A stretch of 64,000 nucleotides of DNA from Bathymodiolus brooksi. Its lineage: Eukaryota > Mollusca > Bivalvia > Mytilida > Modiolidae. The position numbers and the translations under genes are program-made. Location of the stretch: NCBI GenBank assembly GCA_963680875.1, contig OY804579.1, positions 81,209,095 to 81,273,094 on the forward strand. The letters run 5' to 3'. Positions 21,976 through 35,500 of the stretch are shown in pieces; the stretch's first letter is position 1; each line of letters starts with the position of its first letter. The notes under the pieces were generated by a model. That model saw only the letters and a program-made list of their open reading frames with translations, made no database searches and had not been told where the DNA came from.

Positions 21976-22680
21976 CCTGTTTACATCAGAAACGACAGGT
22001 TACTTAATTGTTCTAGAGCCATTCACCATGCCCACGCGATACGAATCAAAATTTAATAATGTATTAATAATGAGAGATATTGCCAAATACTTCAAAGGCA
22101 ATGAAGTCTTTAATATTCGATTCCTGTTCCAAGTAAAAAATTACCGGAAGTTGCAAAACTAAAGTCGAAGTACTGTGACCGAATAGTCACGAAGTAGATT
22201 ACGCAGTATGAAATCGATAGTAATACCCATCTTCACGGGGAAACAGCCATCTGCACAGTGGTCATGTTTCCAATTTTGACATTTCTATTTCCTAACCAGG
22301 GACATACAATCATTACGTATAGAATCGAATATGTGTTATTCCCCATGGACTGCATTGATATCAATTTCTCTGTCATCATTTCATCAGATATCTACGACTG
22401 GGTCAATACCTCTGCTGGTGGAGTATTAGTCCCCGAGAGTATCATCCGCCCAGTAGTCAGTGCTTCGGCACTGACATGGTATATTAGATATATTTATTAC
22501 TGAAAGTTACAGTTCCTAAATAATGTGATTATAAATAAAACTAAGGTTCTCCTCCCTCAGGCACACGTGACCTTAGCCGATTATTATTGGGCTTTCCAAT
22601 CTTTCGATTTTGTCCGTACCTGATGAAGGTTATTCCAGAAACGTGTTGTGGGCACTAAATTTGATATCTACGTTTTAATA
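21976..22680. repeat. Unit-conserved block ending in a hammerhead-like module
   Basis: Includes an 81-codon plus-strand ORF (22,258-22,503) that is open in both copies but is not recognisable as a protein. The last part (22,543-22,680) contains gtacctgatgaaggttattc, cagaaacgtgtt and gatatctacgttttaat, the module repeated at 7.4 and 37.6 kb. Ortholog 55,788-56,490. Probably the end of a repeat family. Confidence 0.45.
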
Positions 22681-22866
22681 ATTCAGATTTATTTACAGAG
22701 CTTAGAAGCCGTGAAGGAGCTTCATCACATTTTTAACCTTTTAGAACTTCCCAGAAACTTTTAGCTTTACTAGCAGTGTTAATCTTGAAATTTGTTTAAT
22801 TTAGCGGCACTTTCCCTTTCCTTGATCGCCTCTTAAACTTTAAATTTATGACGAGGTTAGGGTTAT

Positions 22867-22965
22867 GGTTATGGTGATTAACGCCACTTTCAACAATATT
22901 TCAGTTATATCGTGTCGGTAAGTTTTATTGGTGAAGGAAACCGAAGTACCTGGAGAAAACCAATG
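22867..22965 (-). repeat. SINE tail fragment
   Basis: Tail and first part of the middle only. Ortholog 56,678-56,772. Confidence 0.75.
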
Positions 22966-22984
22966 AAGCATACGAAGTTTATAC

Positions 22985-23510
22985 ACATTCGATAAGCATT
23001 GCCCAGTTTCGCTATCATAATTCCGTGTTTTATCGTGAATTCTTTTCAAACGATTTATTCTCTTTCTTTGACTAATTTATCAATTTCCTTGTCTCAAAAA
23101 CTTTAAAAATGTTCACCTTTCTAAATTTCCCAATAACGTCTAAAACAGCTTTGTTGATGGCATTTTTCCATATTGACCAGGCTAATTTTACATCAGAAGT
23201 ATTCTGGTTATTAAATTTAACCTTCTCAAACTTGATTTTTATGCATTCCGGAAACATAGGCCATTCGGTTTCCTCGTTTATTTTCCATTAAAACTTGGGG
23301 AGCATTTACTACCCTTTTGTTTTCCTTTTGTATAGGACTTGTATTGAATACGATTTGTATAATGAAATGGTCACTATGAATATCGAATAATCCACCCTTG
23401 TCGATAACAACACGTTTTACACCTTTACAAATGTCATTTGATAACAGTACATAATTGATCGCAGACATTTGATAATTAAGGATGCGCATAAAGAACCCAT
23501 TACAATAAGG
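22985..23510 (-). mobile_element. LINE endonuclease/linker relic, copy 1
   Basis: The frame at 23,226-23,603 reads YQMSAINYVLLSNDICKGVK, then GLFDIHSDHF, which is the LD/IDYIL...SDH end of an APE-type LINE endonuclease. The next frame (23,072-23,257) resembles the linker before the RT. The two frames are offset, so the element is dead. It abuts the SINE at 23,513. Ortholog about 56,800-57,295. Confidence 0.65.
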
Positions 23511-23512
23511 GG

Positions 23513-23752
23513 CAGTGGTGGCCGTGATCGTACGGTAGTAGGATTTACAACTACCTATGCAATCAGTGCCTATCACCACTGATGTTGTGAGTTCGAATCT
23601 CAATCAGGGCGAGGTGTAAAGCAATATGTGATAAAGTTTGTCAGTGACTTGCGACAGGTCGGTGGTTTTCTCCGGGTCCTCCTGTTTCCTCCACCAATAA
23701 AAAGGACCACCACGATATAACGGAAATATTGTTGAAAGTGGCTTTAAACACC
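23513..23752 (+). repeat. SINE, complete
   Basis: Head at ggtggccgtgatcgtacggt, B-box gttcgaatctc, tail aaagtggctttaaacacc. Orthologs 1-80 (cut by the edge) and 57,297-57,534. Confidence 0.85.
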
Positions 23753-24750
23753 ATCAAACAAATTGTTTTTGTTTGTTTGTTTTATACGGATACTTTACAG
23801 GAATGATATGTGGTCTTCAAAAACAACATTCCTCTCTTCGTTCAGATTCAACACCCAATATGACCACCACATGACATAGTGGTTTCTGATAAGATGATGA
23901 ATGAAGAAAATCTTGGAAACCAGGAAAGTGAGCGGGTCGGGTAACTGAAAACACGACACTTTTTCTTTTGGCCTACTATGAACAAAATGCAGACTAACTT
24001 TGATTTCGCGGAATTTAATTCTACCCATTGTTTGAAAAATGAGCCCAGAATGTGGAATGTTCATTTCCATGCTTTGATACTCCTTTCATTTAGCCAATTC
24101 TTTTCATAAATGTTACAAAGTTAATATGAACAAAATTCAAACGAAGCTTCATTTTTGGGATGTTGGCCTCACATGTTGTTTGAAAAGACGCCTATGACTA
24201 CCAAGGTATGAATCTATCAAACTTGACTAAAATCAATTAAGGAAAGGTTTTCAACAGTATAACTTCATTGTAGTGATTAGATAGCTCATTGATTTAGTTG
24301 TGAAAAGTAGAAGGGAACACCTATGTGTATACTAGATGAGCGATTCAGGCTCCTGGAAGCCTATGTTTGTTTTTTATAAGGTTGATTAATTGAGTTCAAC
24401 AATTCACAACAAATGTAAAACTTTATGCATAAATGAGGGAAGAATAAGATAAATGTGGCAGCGACTTTCATTGCCACTGGACAAGTATTGTAAATAAGGT
24501 TATTGGGACGATAACAAAAAAGCATTGTGTAGCAGCTACAATGTACCACTATTTCAAAATCTACAAAGTGATCTTTAACGTACAATAGTCGTGGCACTCT
24601 CAATACCCTATGGTGCTGTGTATCTTTGTGGACTGAACAACGGGGACTGTCACATCTGCTCAGCTACATGAATAAATAGGAACATCGTATATTTTTCTAT
24701 TGTGATATCGCTCATAAAACTTGAAATTGAAGACTCATACTTTTTAATAC

Positions 24751-24825
24751 TCCCGTTGCCTCCAACAATAAAGGTGACCGCCACGATAGAACTGAAATAT
24801 TGATGAAAGTGGCGTTAAACACCAT
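24751..24825 (+). repeat. SINE tail fragment
   Basis: Ortholog of 1,071-1,142 and 58,521-58,596. Confidence 0.75.
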
Positions 24826-25641
24826 CCACCCCCATACACTTAAATTGTGCTAATAAAAAACTATAATAAACAACCAGTCCATGACATTGCCAATTGAATA
24901 CGAAGGGAAAATAATATTTATATTACACTACGATAGGAAAACATATTTGTTTGCTTGATGTACTTTGCTGACAAGTGACCAGGGTTGCTCCTTGTACCTA
25001 TGTTTCCAGACAAAAAAAAAGTTGGTATCAGCAGGGTAATTATCCTATAGTGAAAACAACGTACTTATTTTATTGTATATTTTTTTTATTGAAAAGGTTA
25101 AGATGTACTCTTAGTGTATTTAAATATAAATTTATATTAAAATCTTAGTTCAAAAATGCTAAATATATATTATGGAACATTTCTTTATATTTCGACTTTC
25201 ATATAAGTAATTTTGGATAAAACAATTCCTATCAGATTTTTGATAGTTTTCAATATCAAATTGTTGTAGTAAGTCGATACTTATAAACTAAACTTTCAAT
25301 AGTAATAATTTTTGCATATTTATGTTTATAAAACCAAAAAATTCTGAAATCATGGCATTTTCTTCACACAAATAGTAGAAAATATGCTTTGGAAAACAGC
25401 GAAGTATGTTGAATATATGTACAAATTTCTGGTATGTATTTAAAATGTCCATGTTAAAAGTATTCTATAAAGTGTTTGACATTTAAGAGTTATTTTTATT
25501 TAGTTCCAAATTAATCTACAATAATATACAAAATGTTCATGATATATTTGTACAAAACAACTGAAGAATATTGAAGCCATAAACACTATGGCCCCAACAA
25601 GCTATTGTCAATGTTAATCAATTTGTTCTATTTGGACCTCT

Positions 25642-25671
25642 TCATATATGACGAATCGCTTGCTTGATCTT
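25642..25671 (-). CDS. Short cytoplasmic-tail exon, copy 2
   Basis: The acceptor is intact (tgatttcag) and nine codons (KIKQAIRHI) are followed by TGA at 25,642-25,644. Relative to copy 3, about 146 bases (its 59,456-59,601) are deleted, which removes the acidic stretch and both tyrosines. Confidence 0.7.
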   Translation of the reverse strand, partial: KIKQAIRHI

Positions 25672-27505
25672 CTGAAATCAAATATAATACAAAGTGATTT
25701 TATTGCACTATTATTTGTTCGGAAGAAAGTGTCATTGCATAATTATGAGTGAGTGAGTGAGTGAGTGGTTGTTGTTTAGCACCAACTCGACAATTTTTCA
25801 GCTATATCATGGCGAAAAAAGGATAATTTTTAATAAGATGATAATGAGGTTCGTTTTATACTAGATTAACATGCTTAGTTGGATTTATTTTAGAGTGCCA
25901 CTTCACTGAAACAACAATCCGCGGATATATATGTCGGTCCACTCGGACACACTATCTTGATTCCGAGCCAACCAAGCATATCTATGACTTTCCTACTTGA
26001 GTATTTGAGATTTTTCAGCATATACATTGGATTATCCGATAAGCTTCGGTTAAGCACATACATGTACCTGAACAGTTATAATGATTCGATGATCATTATG
26101 AATTTGCCACTCATGCCATTTTTTCTTTTAGCCATTGTATTTTTGTCATTCTTCGATTTATTGCATCTGAATACTCCGTTGGTTTCTTCAAACTGTTTTA
26201 ACTTCACTACTAACACTGCATGCACATTGGTAATGCCTCGGATATTCAAGCGAAGACTTAGCGAAGGGTGTCGTTCATGAAATCTGTCACGTTTGTTACA
26301 CATGTCTCTCTCTCTCTCTGTTATCTACTGTTCCTTTGATGAAACCCGTTGTGCGTAACGACGGAACAGTTTTACACTAATTAATATAATGGTGATTGTT
26401 ATAAATACTCATGAAAAAAGTTGGTCATAAACTCACTAAATACATTTATTATGGAATGAAATAATACAGAACAAATGGGGGTAGTGAACATTTCTTTAAA
26501 AAAAACTATAATATTATATATTTCATATAGTCACCTTGATACGACAATAAGCTATCATGACTACGATACATAACACCAGTAATACGACATTTACAACTAT
26601 AAGCACTACTGCAAAAAATAAATAAACGTAATTAGCATAAACTTGCAATACCATAATACAAAAGGTACAATAACAGGGCAGTCGAGGGCGTGATCGTATG
26701 GTAGCTGGATTTACAACTACCTGTGCAATCATTGCCTATGACCACTAAAGTTGTGAGTTCGAACCTCGTTCATGACGAGGTATACTCGATACAACTTTAT
26801 GTGATGAAGCTTATCAGTGACTTGCGACAGGTCAGTAGTTTTCTCAGGCACTCCGGTTTCCTCCACTAAAAAAACTGACAGCCACGATATAGCTGAATAT
26901 TATTGAAAGTGACGTTAAATATCATAACCCTAACCCTAACCTCTATTATTATATAGGTAAAACACACGATACAACAACAACAACAAAAACACCAAACAAG
27001 TTCTCTGAATATCATGTCCCAATTTACAAATTCAGTATTTGAAAGAAATAGTTCCAATCATCTAACTTAATGTCGTGATAATTAGTTAATACCCAGACAA
27101 ATAACACGTAATGGTCGGTTTATTTAAGAAAGGGAACAACAAAAGTAGAAGAAATTGTCTCCATTAATATCCATCTGACTTCTAAAATATTAAAGTATAA
27201 CAAGCAATAACAAGACACGTGAGACGCACTACCATCAATAATAAGAAAATTCCTGTGAAGGAGTCCGAATTGTCTGCTACACATTTAGTGTCCGCTATAA
27301 AGGGACATAATCATCACATGTTCCTAAGGAGAAGTCACGCCCTTCGTCAAGCCCTTCATCTAGCCATAGGTGGCATTTCAATAATAAAATCATAAAAACA
27401 AATGAGTCATTATCCCAGAAATTCTGCATGTATTGTTGGTTTTCATTTTCAGCCATCTTATTTCTTTTCAATATGTCAGTTGTTTTCAGTTTTATAGTCC
27501 CAACT

Positions 27506-27538
<33 letters not shown>

Positions 27539-30500
27539 AAAAGGGGAAGTTTTAGAAGTGGACTGCAAAGTGAGGGGAGCAAGTATTCGGTGTGGTTTGG
27601 AAGCGGTGAATGGGGAGGCAGTATTGGGTGGGGATGGTGGAGGAAGTTTTCAGTACTATCAAGGAAAAAAAAAATTATACCCTTATTATACCATTGTCTG
27701 ATTGGACAATAATTTATTTTGCTTCCATGCTAGCAAATTCAGTTATTTCTTCAATTTTTGCTCTCAGAAGTAGTTGCACCCTTAACCCCTGTTTCCAACA
27801 CCACTGTTTGTGTGTCTGGTCCGTGTACACTCGTTATATCATTAAGTATATATTTGATGTACCCTTAAATACCTGGTTTACTGTTTTTATCATTTGTGGT
27901 TTGTTGTAAACTAGCATCGTTGTCAATAGTAACTGGAGTCGCCGTATCTTGTAACGAAGTCAAACCTGATTCTGGAATACAAATACAAAATGTAGAATGA
28001 AAGCAAGAAATACTACACTAGCAGAACAGTTCCAAAATCTAATCTTAAAATCGTAGAGGTAAATTATATATCCCTAGCACACATTATACATGACCACTCG
28101 CCTTCCTTGCTTGGTATAAACTTTCAAATAAAATGGGCAGAGTTGAGCTAGTTTTATGTGCCCAAACAATATCATGTCCCAATCTACAAATTCAGTATTA
28201 GAAAGAAATAGTTCTAATCATCTAACTTAACTTAACTAACTTAATGTGTGACAATTAGTTAATACCCAGAAAAATAACACGCAATGGTCGGTTTAGTTAG
28301 GAAAGGGAACAACTTTAGTTGATTTGTATTTGCATGCACAATAAACGTCTCATTATACAACTGAATATGTTTGTGTCCAAGAGTTTAGTTTATGATGATT
28401 TTATTTGTTAAATTAACAAAAGGGATAGGACACAAGTTTTACCAACTTATGAAGTCTTCTCCCATTTATACAATAAATTCACATAGTATAATGATCATTC
28501 TGAGCATACATATAATACATATAGAGATATATTGTAAATAATTAACGAATTAATAAAAAGGTTGTGTTGGGTGGATACGAGGTTGGAGAGTAGATAATTA
28601 TCGAGTAATTATACTACAAGGAATCTTTTTGAAGATTTAATAAAATTGAAAACGTGTTTGATGATATTAATATTTTCTTCGTATGTTAAATCATCCGACC
28701 CACGGGTTAGTAGATTCAAATTCCAATCGCTTGTCTGTACCCAATTTAAGTTGTTCATCATAATACGTCTTATTTCAGTATAATTAGGACAGGTAAAAAA
28801 ATAATGGAATGCATCTTCCCGTGGAGCTCCACAGGAACACGCAGCATCATTTACTATATTAACCTTTGATAGATCGTAATTTAGAAAGGAATACGAGTTA
28901 CGAAGTTGAGTAAGAATAATATTAAGTTTTCTGGGACCATAATAAAAATGTTTCGGGATACGTTTTGTGTTATCTGACTGTTCCTTTCGAATGGCTTTTT
29001 TGAATTTAGTTAATGTGTCAAGATTACGATCAAATTGATCTAGCCGGTTCCAGAGTTTAACAGTAGATGGAATAAAAGATTCAGTTGTAATCGAGAGTCT
29101 ACAAAAAGGTATTATTAAATCCGAACCGTTTCTTAAGGGGTAAATAGTTGTGCTTTGTACAGTAGGAGGAATAAGTTCTCTAAGATAATTTGGTGCATGT
29201 CCATTCTTTATATTATAAAATAACTGGAGTTTCCTATTATGCCTTCTACTAGAGAGAGTAGTCCATCCTGTTTCTGAGTATAATTTATCTGTTTTTGTGA
29301 AAATTGGTAATCCAGTTACAATCCTTGCAGCATCTAGTTGCAATTTTTCAAGTTTGGTTGAATAACACACTCCACAATTATCCCATATTTCACAGGCATA
29401 TTCAAATATTGGGCGGATATATACTAAGTACAGTTTTTCTAGATTTTGTCTACTTAACCTATATTTTAATTTCCGCAGAATACCTAAATGTCTTGATACG
29501 CTTAAGATTATATTTTCAATGTGGTTATTCCATTTAGCATCGCTTGACAAGGTTACACCCAAGTGTTTATGGCTCGTTGTTATAGGGATATTGTTTCCAT
29601 TAAATGTGAAATTAAAATTATATCTAACGTCTGTATTGGAAAATAACATAATCTCAGTTTTGTCTGGATTAAAAGACATTAACCATTTTGTGGACCAGGT
29701 ATTTAGTTCACACAAATCATGATTTATAACATTTTCAATTTCAACAACATTTTGACTTGAATAACCTAAAGAAGTATCATCTGCAAAGAGTCTACTGAGA
29801 GAGAGGAGCTTCTCTCCAATATCATTTATATAAATTAAAAATAGTAAAGGGCCTAAAACTGACCCTTGGGGGACTCCAGCAGAGACTTCACAAACAGTTG
29901 ATGATGTTGCCCTGTTAATCACTTTTTGCTTTCTTTGATACAAATAATTTTCAAACCATTTGATTAAAGGACCTTTTATACCATAAGAATTCATTTTATG
30001 TATTAAACCCCTGTGCCAAACTTTATCGAAAGCTTTGGAAAAGTCACAGAATAAAAAACAACTAAATTCTTTTTTTTCTAGTGAATTGAGTATAGAGTTG
30101 TATAGTTCTAACAACTGGTGGATAGTAGAATGTTTCGGAAGAAAGCCAGACTGATACTCATATATAAGTTTGTTTCTAACAAGATAATTATAAACATTTT
30201 TATAGACTACTCTCTCCATAATTTTACCAACACAACTTATCAAAGATATCGGACGGTAATTTGAAGGCAAAGAGGCATCACCTTTTTTAAAAATAGCTAT
30301 CACGTGTGCAATTTTCCAGCTTGAAGGATACTTGCCTTGTCGTAAAGATTTGCTAAAGATAATTTGAAGTGGTTCGGCAATTTTTTCTGGGGCTATTTTG
30401 AGCATTTTATGGCTGATTTTGTCAGGACCGGACGCTTTTTTCAGGTCTAATATTTGAATGAAATCTACAATTTCACTAGCAGTCACAAAAATGTCGGTAA

Positions 30501-32539
30501 TTGAGTCATTAGTTTTACTTTCAAAGGGGGGTACTGGTATATTTTCTTCCTCCAACTTAGATACTAAGCTAAAATATTTATTTAATAGTTCACGTTTTTT
30601 GTCGTCGTCATATACCATTTCATCTAAATGTTCATCATTAATTGTGTTTCGAAGCGGAGGGATACAGTTACTTCCCTTGTTAGATTTAATTAGCATTTTC
30701 ATTATTTTCCAGTAAGTTTTAGGGTTCGTCGAATTATCTAATAATATATTGTCTAAGTTACTTTCAAAATTTTCTTTTGCTTTCTTTTTCATATTATTGA
30801 CCTTGTTTCTTTGTTTTTTATATTTTAAAGTATCACTTTCCCTCCCAAATTTGAAAACATTTTTTCTCAGGCGATCGCGTAGTCGAATTTCTTTTCTAAT
30901 TTCGTTATTAAACCATGGTTTGTCATAATCCCGTACAGTTATAGTTTTCGTTGGAATACTTTGCCTTGCTATGTCCAAAAATAATTTTGTAAATTCTTCA
31001 ACCATGTCATCTATGTCGTTTAAAAAGCCTATCATTTCATTCCAGTTAATTTCGTTCATTTTGTTATTAAAGAGTTCTAAATCTATATTCTCATACTGCC
31101 AAATTTCTCTGGTAAATGAACATGAAGTCGATTTTGGACATTTGAGAAAAGCAACTGCTGCATCGTGATCACTAATTTCTGATGGCATCTCAAAAACATC
31201 AGAATATAGTGGGGTCATGGTATCGGAAATTATAATTGGGTCTAATAAATTATTTAATCTTGTTGGTTTTACTATAACATTTCTAAAATTAAACGTGGTC
31301 ATCAAGTCAACCAGCTTGTTATTATTTACATTAAGAAGATTAGAATTCAGGTCGTCCGAAATCACGATATTTTCGTTTATCTGATGAGCTAGTTCAATAG
31401 CATGCGTTAATCGTGGCCAATACTCGTTGTCGGTCCACTGTGGACGGTATGTATTGCATAAAAGAAAAGATTGACCCTTCGCGTGAATCTGAACCCAAAG
31501 ACTTTCATCTAAATTATTCTCTAGTTGGATTATCCTTGAAATGTTTACATTTTCTTTCGTATAAATCAGAAGCCCCCCTCCCGTTTGATTCTGTCTGTCG
31601 CGACGTTGGATATTTTTTGTGAAGGAACATAATTCAATATCGTCGTTCTGAATACTGTTATCAAGGTGCGATTCAGTTATTACTAGAATATCAAATTCAT
31701 CTGCAAAATGCTGGACGAAATTTGTTTTGTTTCTGATACTACGTATATTGATATTACACAAGGAAATGGAATTATCGTTTGAACTATTGTCTAAGTTAGG
31801 CGGTGAACTCGATATGTAAGTTTCCGGACCAGGATTTAGTTCGACATTACCGATCATTAAGATGAAGTGAAGAACGAATAAAAGAAAGACAACATTTACA
31901 TTTGGATTTAAACTCTGGAGGACAAGGAGGGACACGAACAAGAAAGAACACCGTAAGTTTGTTAATAAGATATTTCTATAAGAATCGGCTTGTACAAGCA
32001 CACATTTACTTGAGATCCTTGAACAGTTATAAAACATGCCTATGGCTGATCTGTAAGCTTCTAATGAATTACCCATTGGGTTTCAGAAGAAGATAGATAC
32101 AGAGACAGCCACAGTCATATTTTATATGTCGTAAAGTAAGTACCTCCTCGCATCCACAAAAACACAGGTATATGTACAGGTAAGTATAAAACAAATATAC
32201 AACATTGAAGAAATTGGAGATGAACAATGAACAAAAAAGTATAATAAAAAACAATATGTACACACTTACATATGCTGATGTCATATATTGGATTTATTTC
32301 AGGCAAAGCTGAAAAACGTAGGAAAAATATTTCATAATTATTTTTGTTATTCCAAAAAGGGCGAATAGGAAGATTTACTGAGTAAGGAACAATTAAGGGA
32401 AAGAAATGGAAAAAAAAAAAAAAAAGAAAAAAAAAAAAAATGTTTCTGGTGTGTTTTATGATGACATTAAATTGATAGAGATACTTTAATGCTTGGGATG
32501 TTATGTGAATTTTTTTTTTTTATGAAGAAGAGGAAGAAG

Positions 32540-32587
<48 letters not shown>

Positions 32588-35500
32588 CAGTTAGCAACAG
32601 CTGAATTTTGAAGTTAAATAAAAAGTTTCTAAGTGGGTTAAAAAATCATTCGATGCAGCTTTGGTTACCAACATAATAACAACGAACACCACAATTGAAC
32701 AACAACACACACACACAAAAAAAATACAAATTCCGGCAACAGCATATTTGTTCATTGATTACTGTATTACAAATACATGTACACACCTATGCAAACATAT
32801 ATACATATACTAATTTCATGTGTTATTATTGGAGTTATCGAACAGTTTTAATTAAACAAAAGCGATGGCATTACTGAATAAAAACAGTTCTACTTAACTT
32901 TATATATCGACAAAGACATCACAAAGTTATACATGATTAATAAAATGTATATTTTTCGACTGCAACAATGTATTTAAATCAGCTATGCATGTTTGAGAAA
33001 TAAAGATATACCGGTATGTAGAAGAAATATGTAGAGTTGATGCATCAATGACAATTGCACTTCAAAAACAAAAAAAACAAAACGGGGGAACCACGTATAT
33101 TGGGTAAATGAGAGATAAGCAGCAATTGTACATGTATCTAGGTCACGAATTTGGTCGACAAACGTAATTACACACGTATTTGCTCATTATTTACTAAAAA
33201 GTTAATATTCCTTTTCTTTCGGTTCTACATGGATGGAGTAATTGAAGGATTTTTTTTTTTTAGTAAAAACTAAACAAGAAGCAAGAAAAACACTTATTTT
33301 CATGAATGAAAACGATAACAAACTGAAGAAAGATATATTTGCATTTATTTCTTGTTAACTTGGTTTTTGAAAGCCTTTCGAGTTGGCAAGTTGGGTGGGG
33401 TAATTGAACGCTATTTGTCAGAAATTAAAACTAATTATGTCTACTCATTTTCATGATGTGAAAAGGTAACAAAGGGAAGACAGATTGCATGTATTTCATG
33501 TTAACTTGGTTTTTAAAGCTTATTGAGCTAATGGCAGATGGATGTAAAGTAGATATGTGTAGGTTAAAAAATTGTTCAATATAGCTTTGGTTACATGTGT
33601 ACCAACATAATAACAAAATACAACACACGTATTGAACGATAACATGTAAAAAATACAATTCAACTTCGCATTTGCTCTTTGCTTTGTACTGTAATTCCGG
33701 CAAATATTGGTTACATACATTAAAAAAAAAAAAAAAAAAAAAAAAAAATAATAATAATAAGTAAATAGAAAAAAAAAAAAAAAAAAATTATTAATAAAAA
33801 AAAAATTTTCTTTCACGTTGAGGATTTTTTTTTTTTTTTTTTTACATCTTGGCGAGGACATCATCAGTATACATATAAATTATATGTATACTACCGGCAA
33901 ACACAACACATAGTCTATACAAATGATGGAAACATGTCTCTACGAAACAAGCACATTTCATATTTACCGACAGTGCATACTCAATGGTTTATACTGCAGT
34001 TTCGTGTAATCAAAACATAAAGAAAAGCTTTAGAAATATAAATACACACACAAATGTAATGGGTGTCTACGGCGCGATGTGCGTTGAGTTCATTTTTTTC
34101 TATATAATATCTTCACTCCAAGGAATTATTGCAATAAAGATGTTTCCTTTGGTTTAACTTACCAATTAATTTCTTTTAAATTTTATTTTACTTATTTCAA
34201 AGGTTAATAGGGTTGTGTCCAAGAGGCATCCAACTTCCAACTGATTTTGCATAGACAAAAACACACGGCGGATACTTGGATATAAATTTACCTTTTCGAA
34301 TAACCTGGCCTTGTATTCGTTTATCATTTTTGCTTAGACTGTTCTTTGGCTCTTTCTCTAATGACTTTAGGCATTTTATTTTAAGTTTGACAGTTCTACT
34401 GTATTTGTTTTGGCATTCCCGATTTGATCAATGTTTTGTTCTTTCTCCTATAGCTATGACTTTTGTAATAGAGCCAAGAAATCCACATTGAGCGATGCCG
34501 AATGTTCACTCATGTTGGCCGATACAATAAAGTAAAAAACAAAAATACCATACAGTCAGAACAGTTCTGAAATCCATTCGGAAGATCTTATAAACAGAGG
34601 CAAAGTCGATACCACTAACACACACACATATATGACCGCTCAATAAGAGTGGCGTGATTAAATTGTGTTACACTTAATGGGTCAAAACTGTTAGAGGTAT
34701 ATTGAAGGCAACAAGCTATATACATAAAATAAAGTTAGTTGTGAGATTTCCATTTATATGTAGCAACATTCCAGCAGCACCTTCATATGGTGTATACATC
34801 TCTCAGTTGATACGATATTACAGAGCTTGTGCTTCCTATCATGGTTTCCTTCATATTGGGTTGCAGCTAACACTGAAGCTACTGAAGCAAGGGTTCTCAG
34901 TGGTTAAGTTGAAAGTTGTACGGGCGACACCATGACTTGGTTAACTGCTACGAAGTATCTATGTCACAAGTGACTAAGAATTTGTTCCGTTGGTCATAAT
35001 CACAATCTGGTCCTTTCCTCATTCATGACTTGTCACCAGATTTATAATAAGAGTAACACGACAGGTGCCACTTTCTAAGGAACCAGTTTACAGTCAAATA
35101 CTTCAATGGTAAAGAACACTTCATACAATTTACTACATAAATAATATCATTACCTTCCGGTTTGTCTGTCTGTAATCGAAGTGATATTTCTTCAGCGATC
35201 AATATCTACATAGTAATGCTGTGTTTAGCATTTGCTATGTGGAAATAGTGCTCAGAGTCATGCACTTTGCCTGTCAATCTGGCCACTATTTTCACAATGA
35301 ATGTTCAGTAATTGATATATTATTTCGATAAGTGTCAATAATATACAGTGTTTAAGTACCTTTCTGTATATTTAGAAAACTTCATACAATAGATTCCATT
35401 TTTAGGAGATGGTGATAGAATTAAACGTTCAGATGATTCAAGCGTGTTGGGGATGATATAATATTGACAATAGTATATTCTCTTATTGTCATTATATGCT

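Larger units (their letters stand above)
1..23673. repeat. Segmental tandem duplication, copy 1 (5' truncated by window edge)
   Basis: The first base aligns near 23,674 and near 57,457, and collinear similarity continues through the whole segment. Landmarks recur in the same order and orientation: SINE tail, transmembrane exon, stalk exon, lectin-like and WSC exons, LINE relics, DNRPSS tail exon, unknown ORF. Copy 1 is the most diverged: its 74-base transmembrane exon differs from copy 3 at about 9 positions, while copies 2 and 3 differ at 1. The true duplication breakpoints are not visible because the window starts inside a unit. Confidence 0.9.
28384..34212 (-). mobile_element. Full-length non-LTR retrotransposon (CR1/L2-like LINE) with 2A-like leader
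   Basis: A 5,829-bp insertion in copy 2, flanked by 13-bp target-site duplications ttgtgtccaagag (28,371-28,383 and 34,213-34,225). The empty site survives in copy 1 near 5,516-5,530 (tatgtgtccaagacgcatcc). Orientation is the same as the host receptor gene, within an intron, and its 5' end is 79 bases from the splice donor of the broken exon. It comprises a leader of about 2.1 kb (32,077-34,212), one ORF (28,609-32,076) and a 225-base 3' UTR. No separate ORF1 is visible. Clade assignment is by general architecture only. Confidence 0.92.

Noticed and set aside
26920..26940. Telomere-like ccctaaccctaacc (also near 60,905)
   Set aside because: Only two or three units attached to a SINE tail. 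No telomeric array.
27295..27460. Minus-strand ORF starting [14 protein letters not shown], identical in copies 2 and 3
   Set aside because: No splice borders in phase with the receptor, no known domain, absent from copy 1. Identity is expected from the recent duplication.
27428..27712. ORFs rich in VCVC or HTHT (also 61,277-61,905)
   Set aside because: Read-through of a (GT)n microsatellite that varies in length between copies.
33520..33864. 114-codon ORF in the LINE leader considered as ORF1
   Set aside because: Composed of homopolymer translation (poly-Lys/Phe) with no RNA-binding or zinc-knuckle features.
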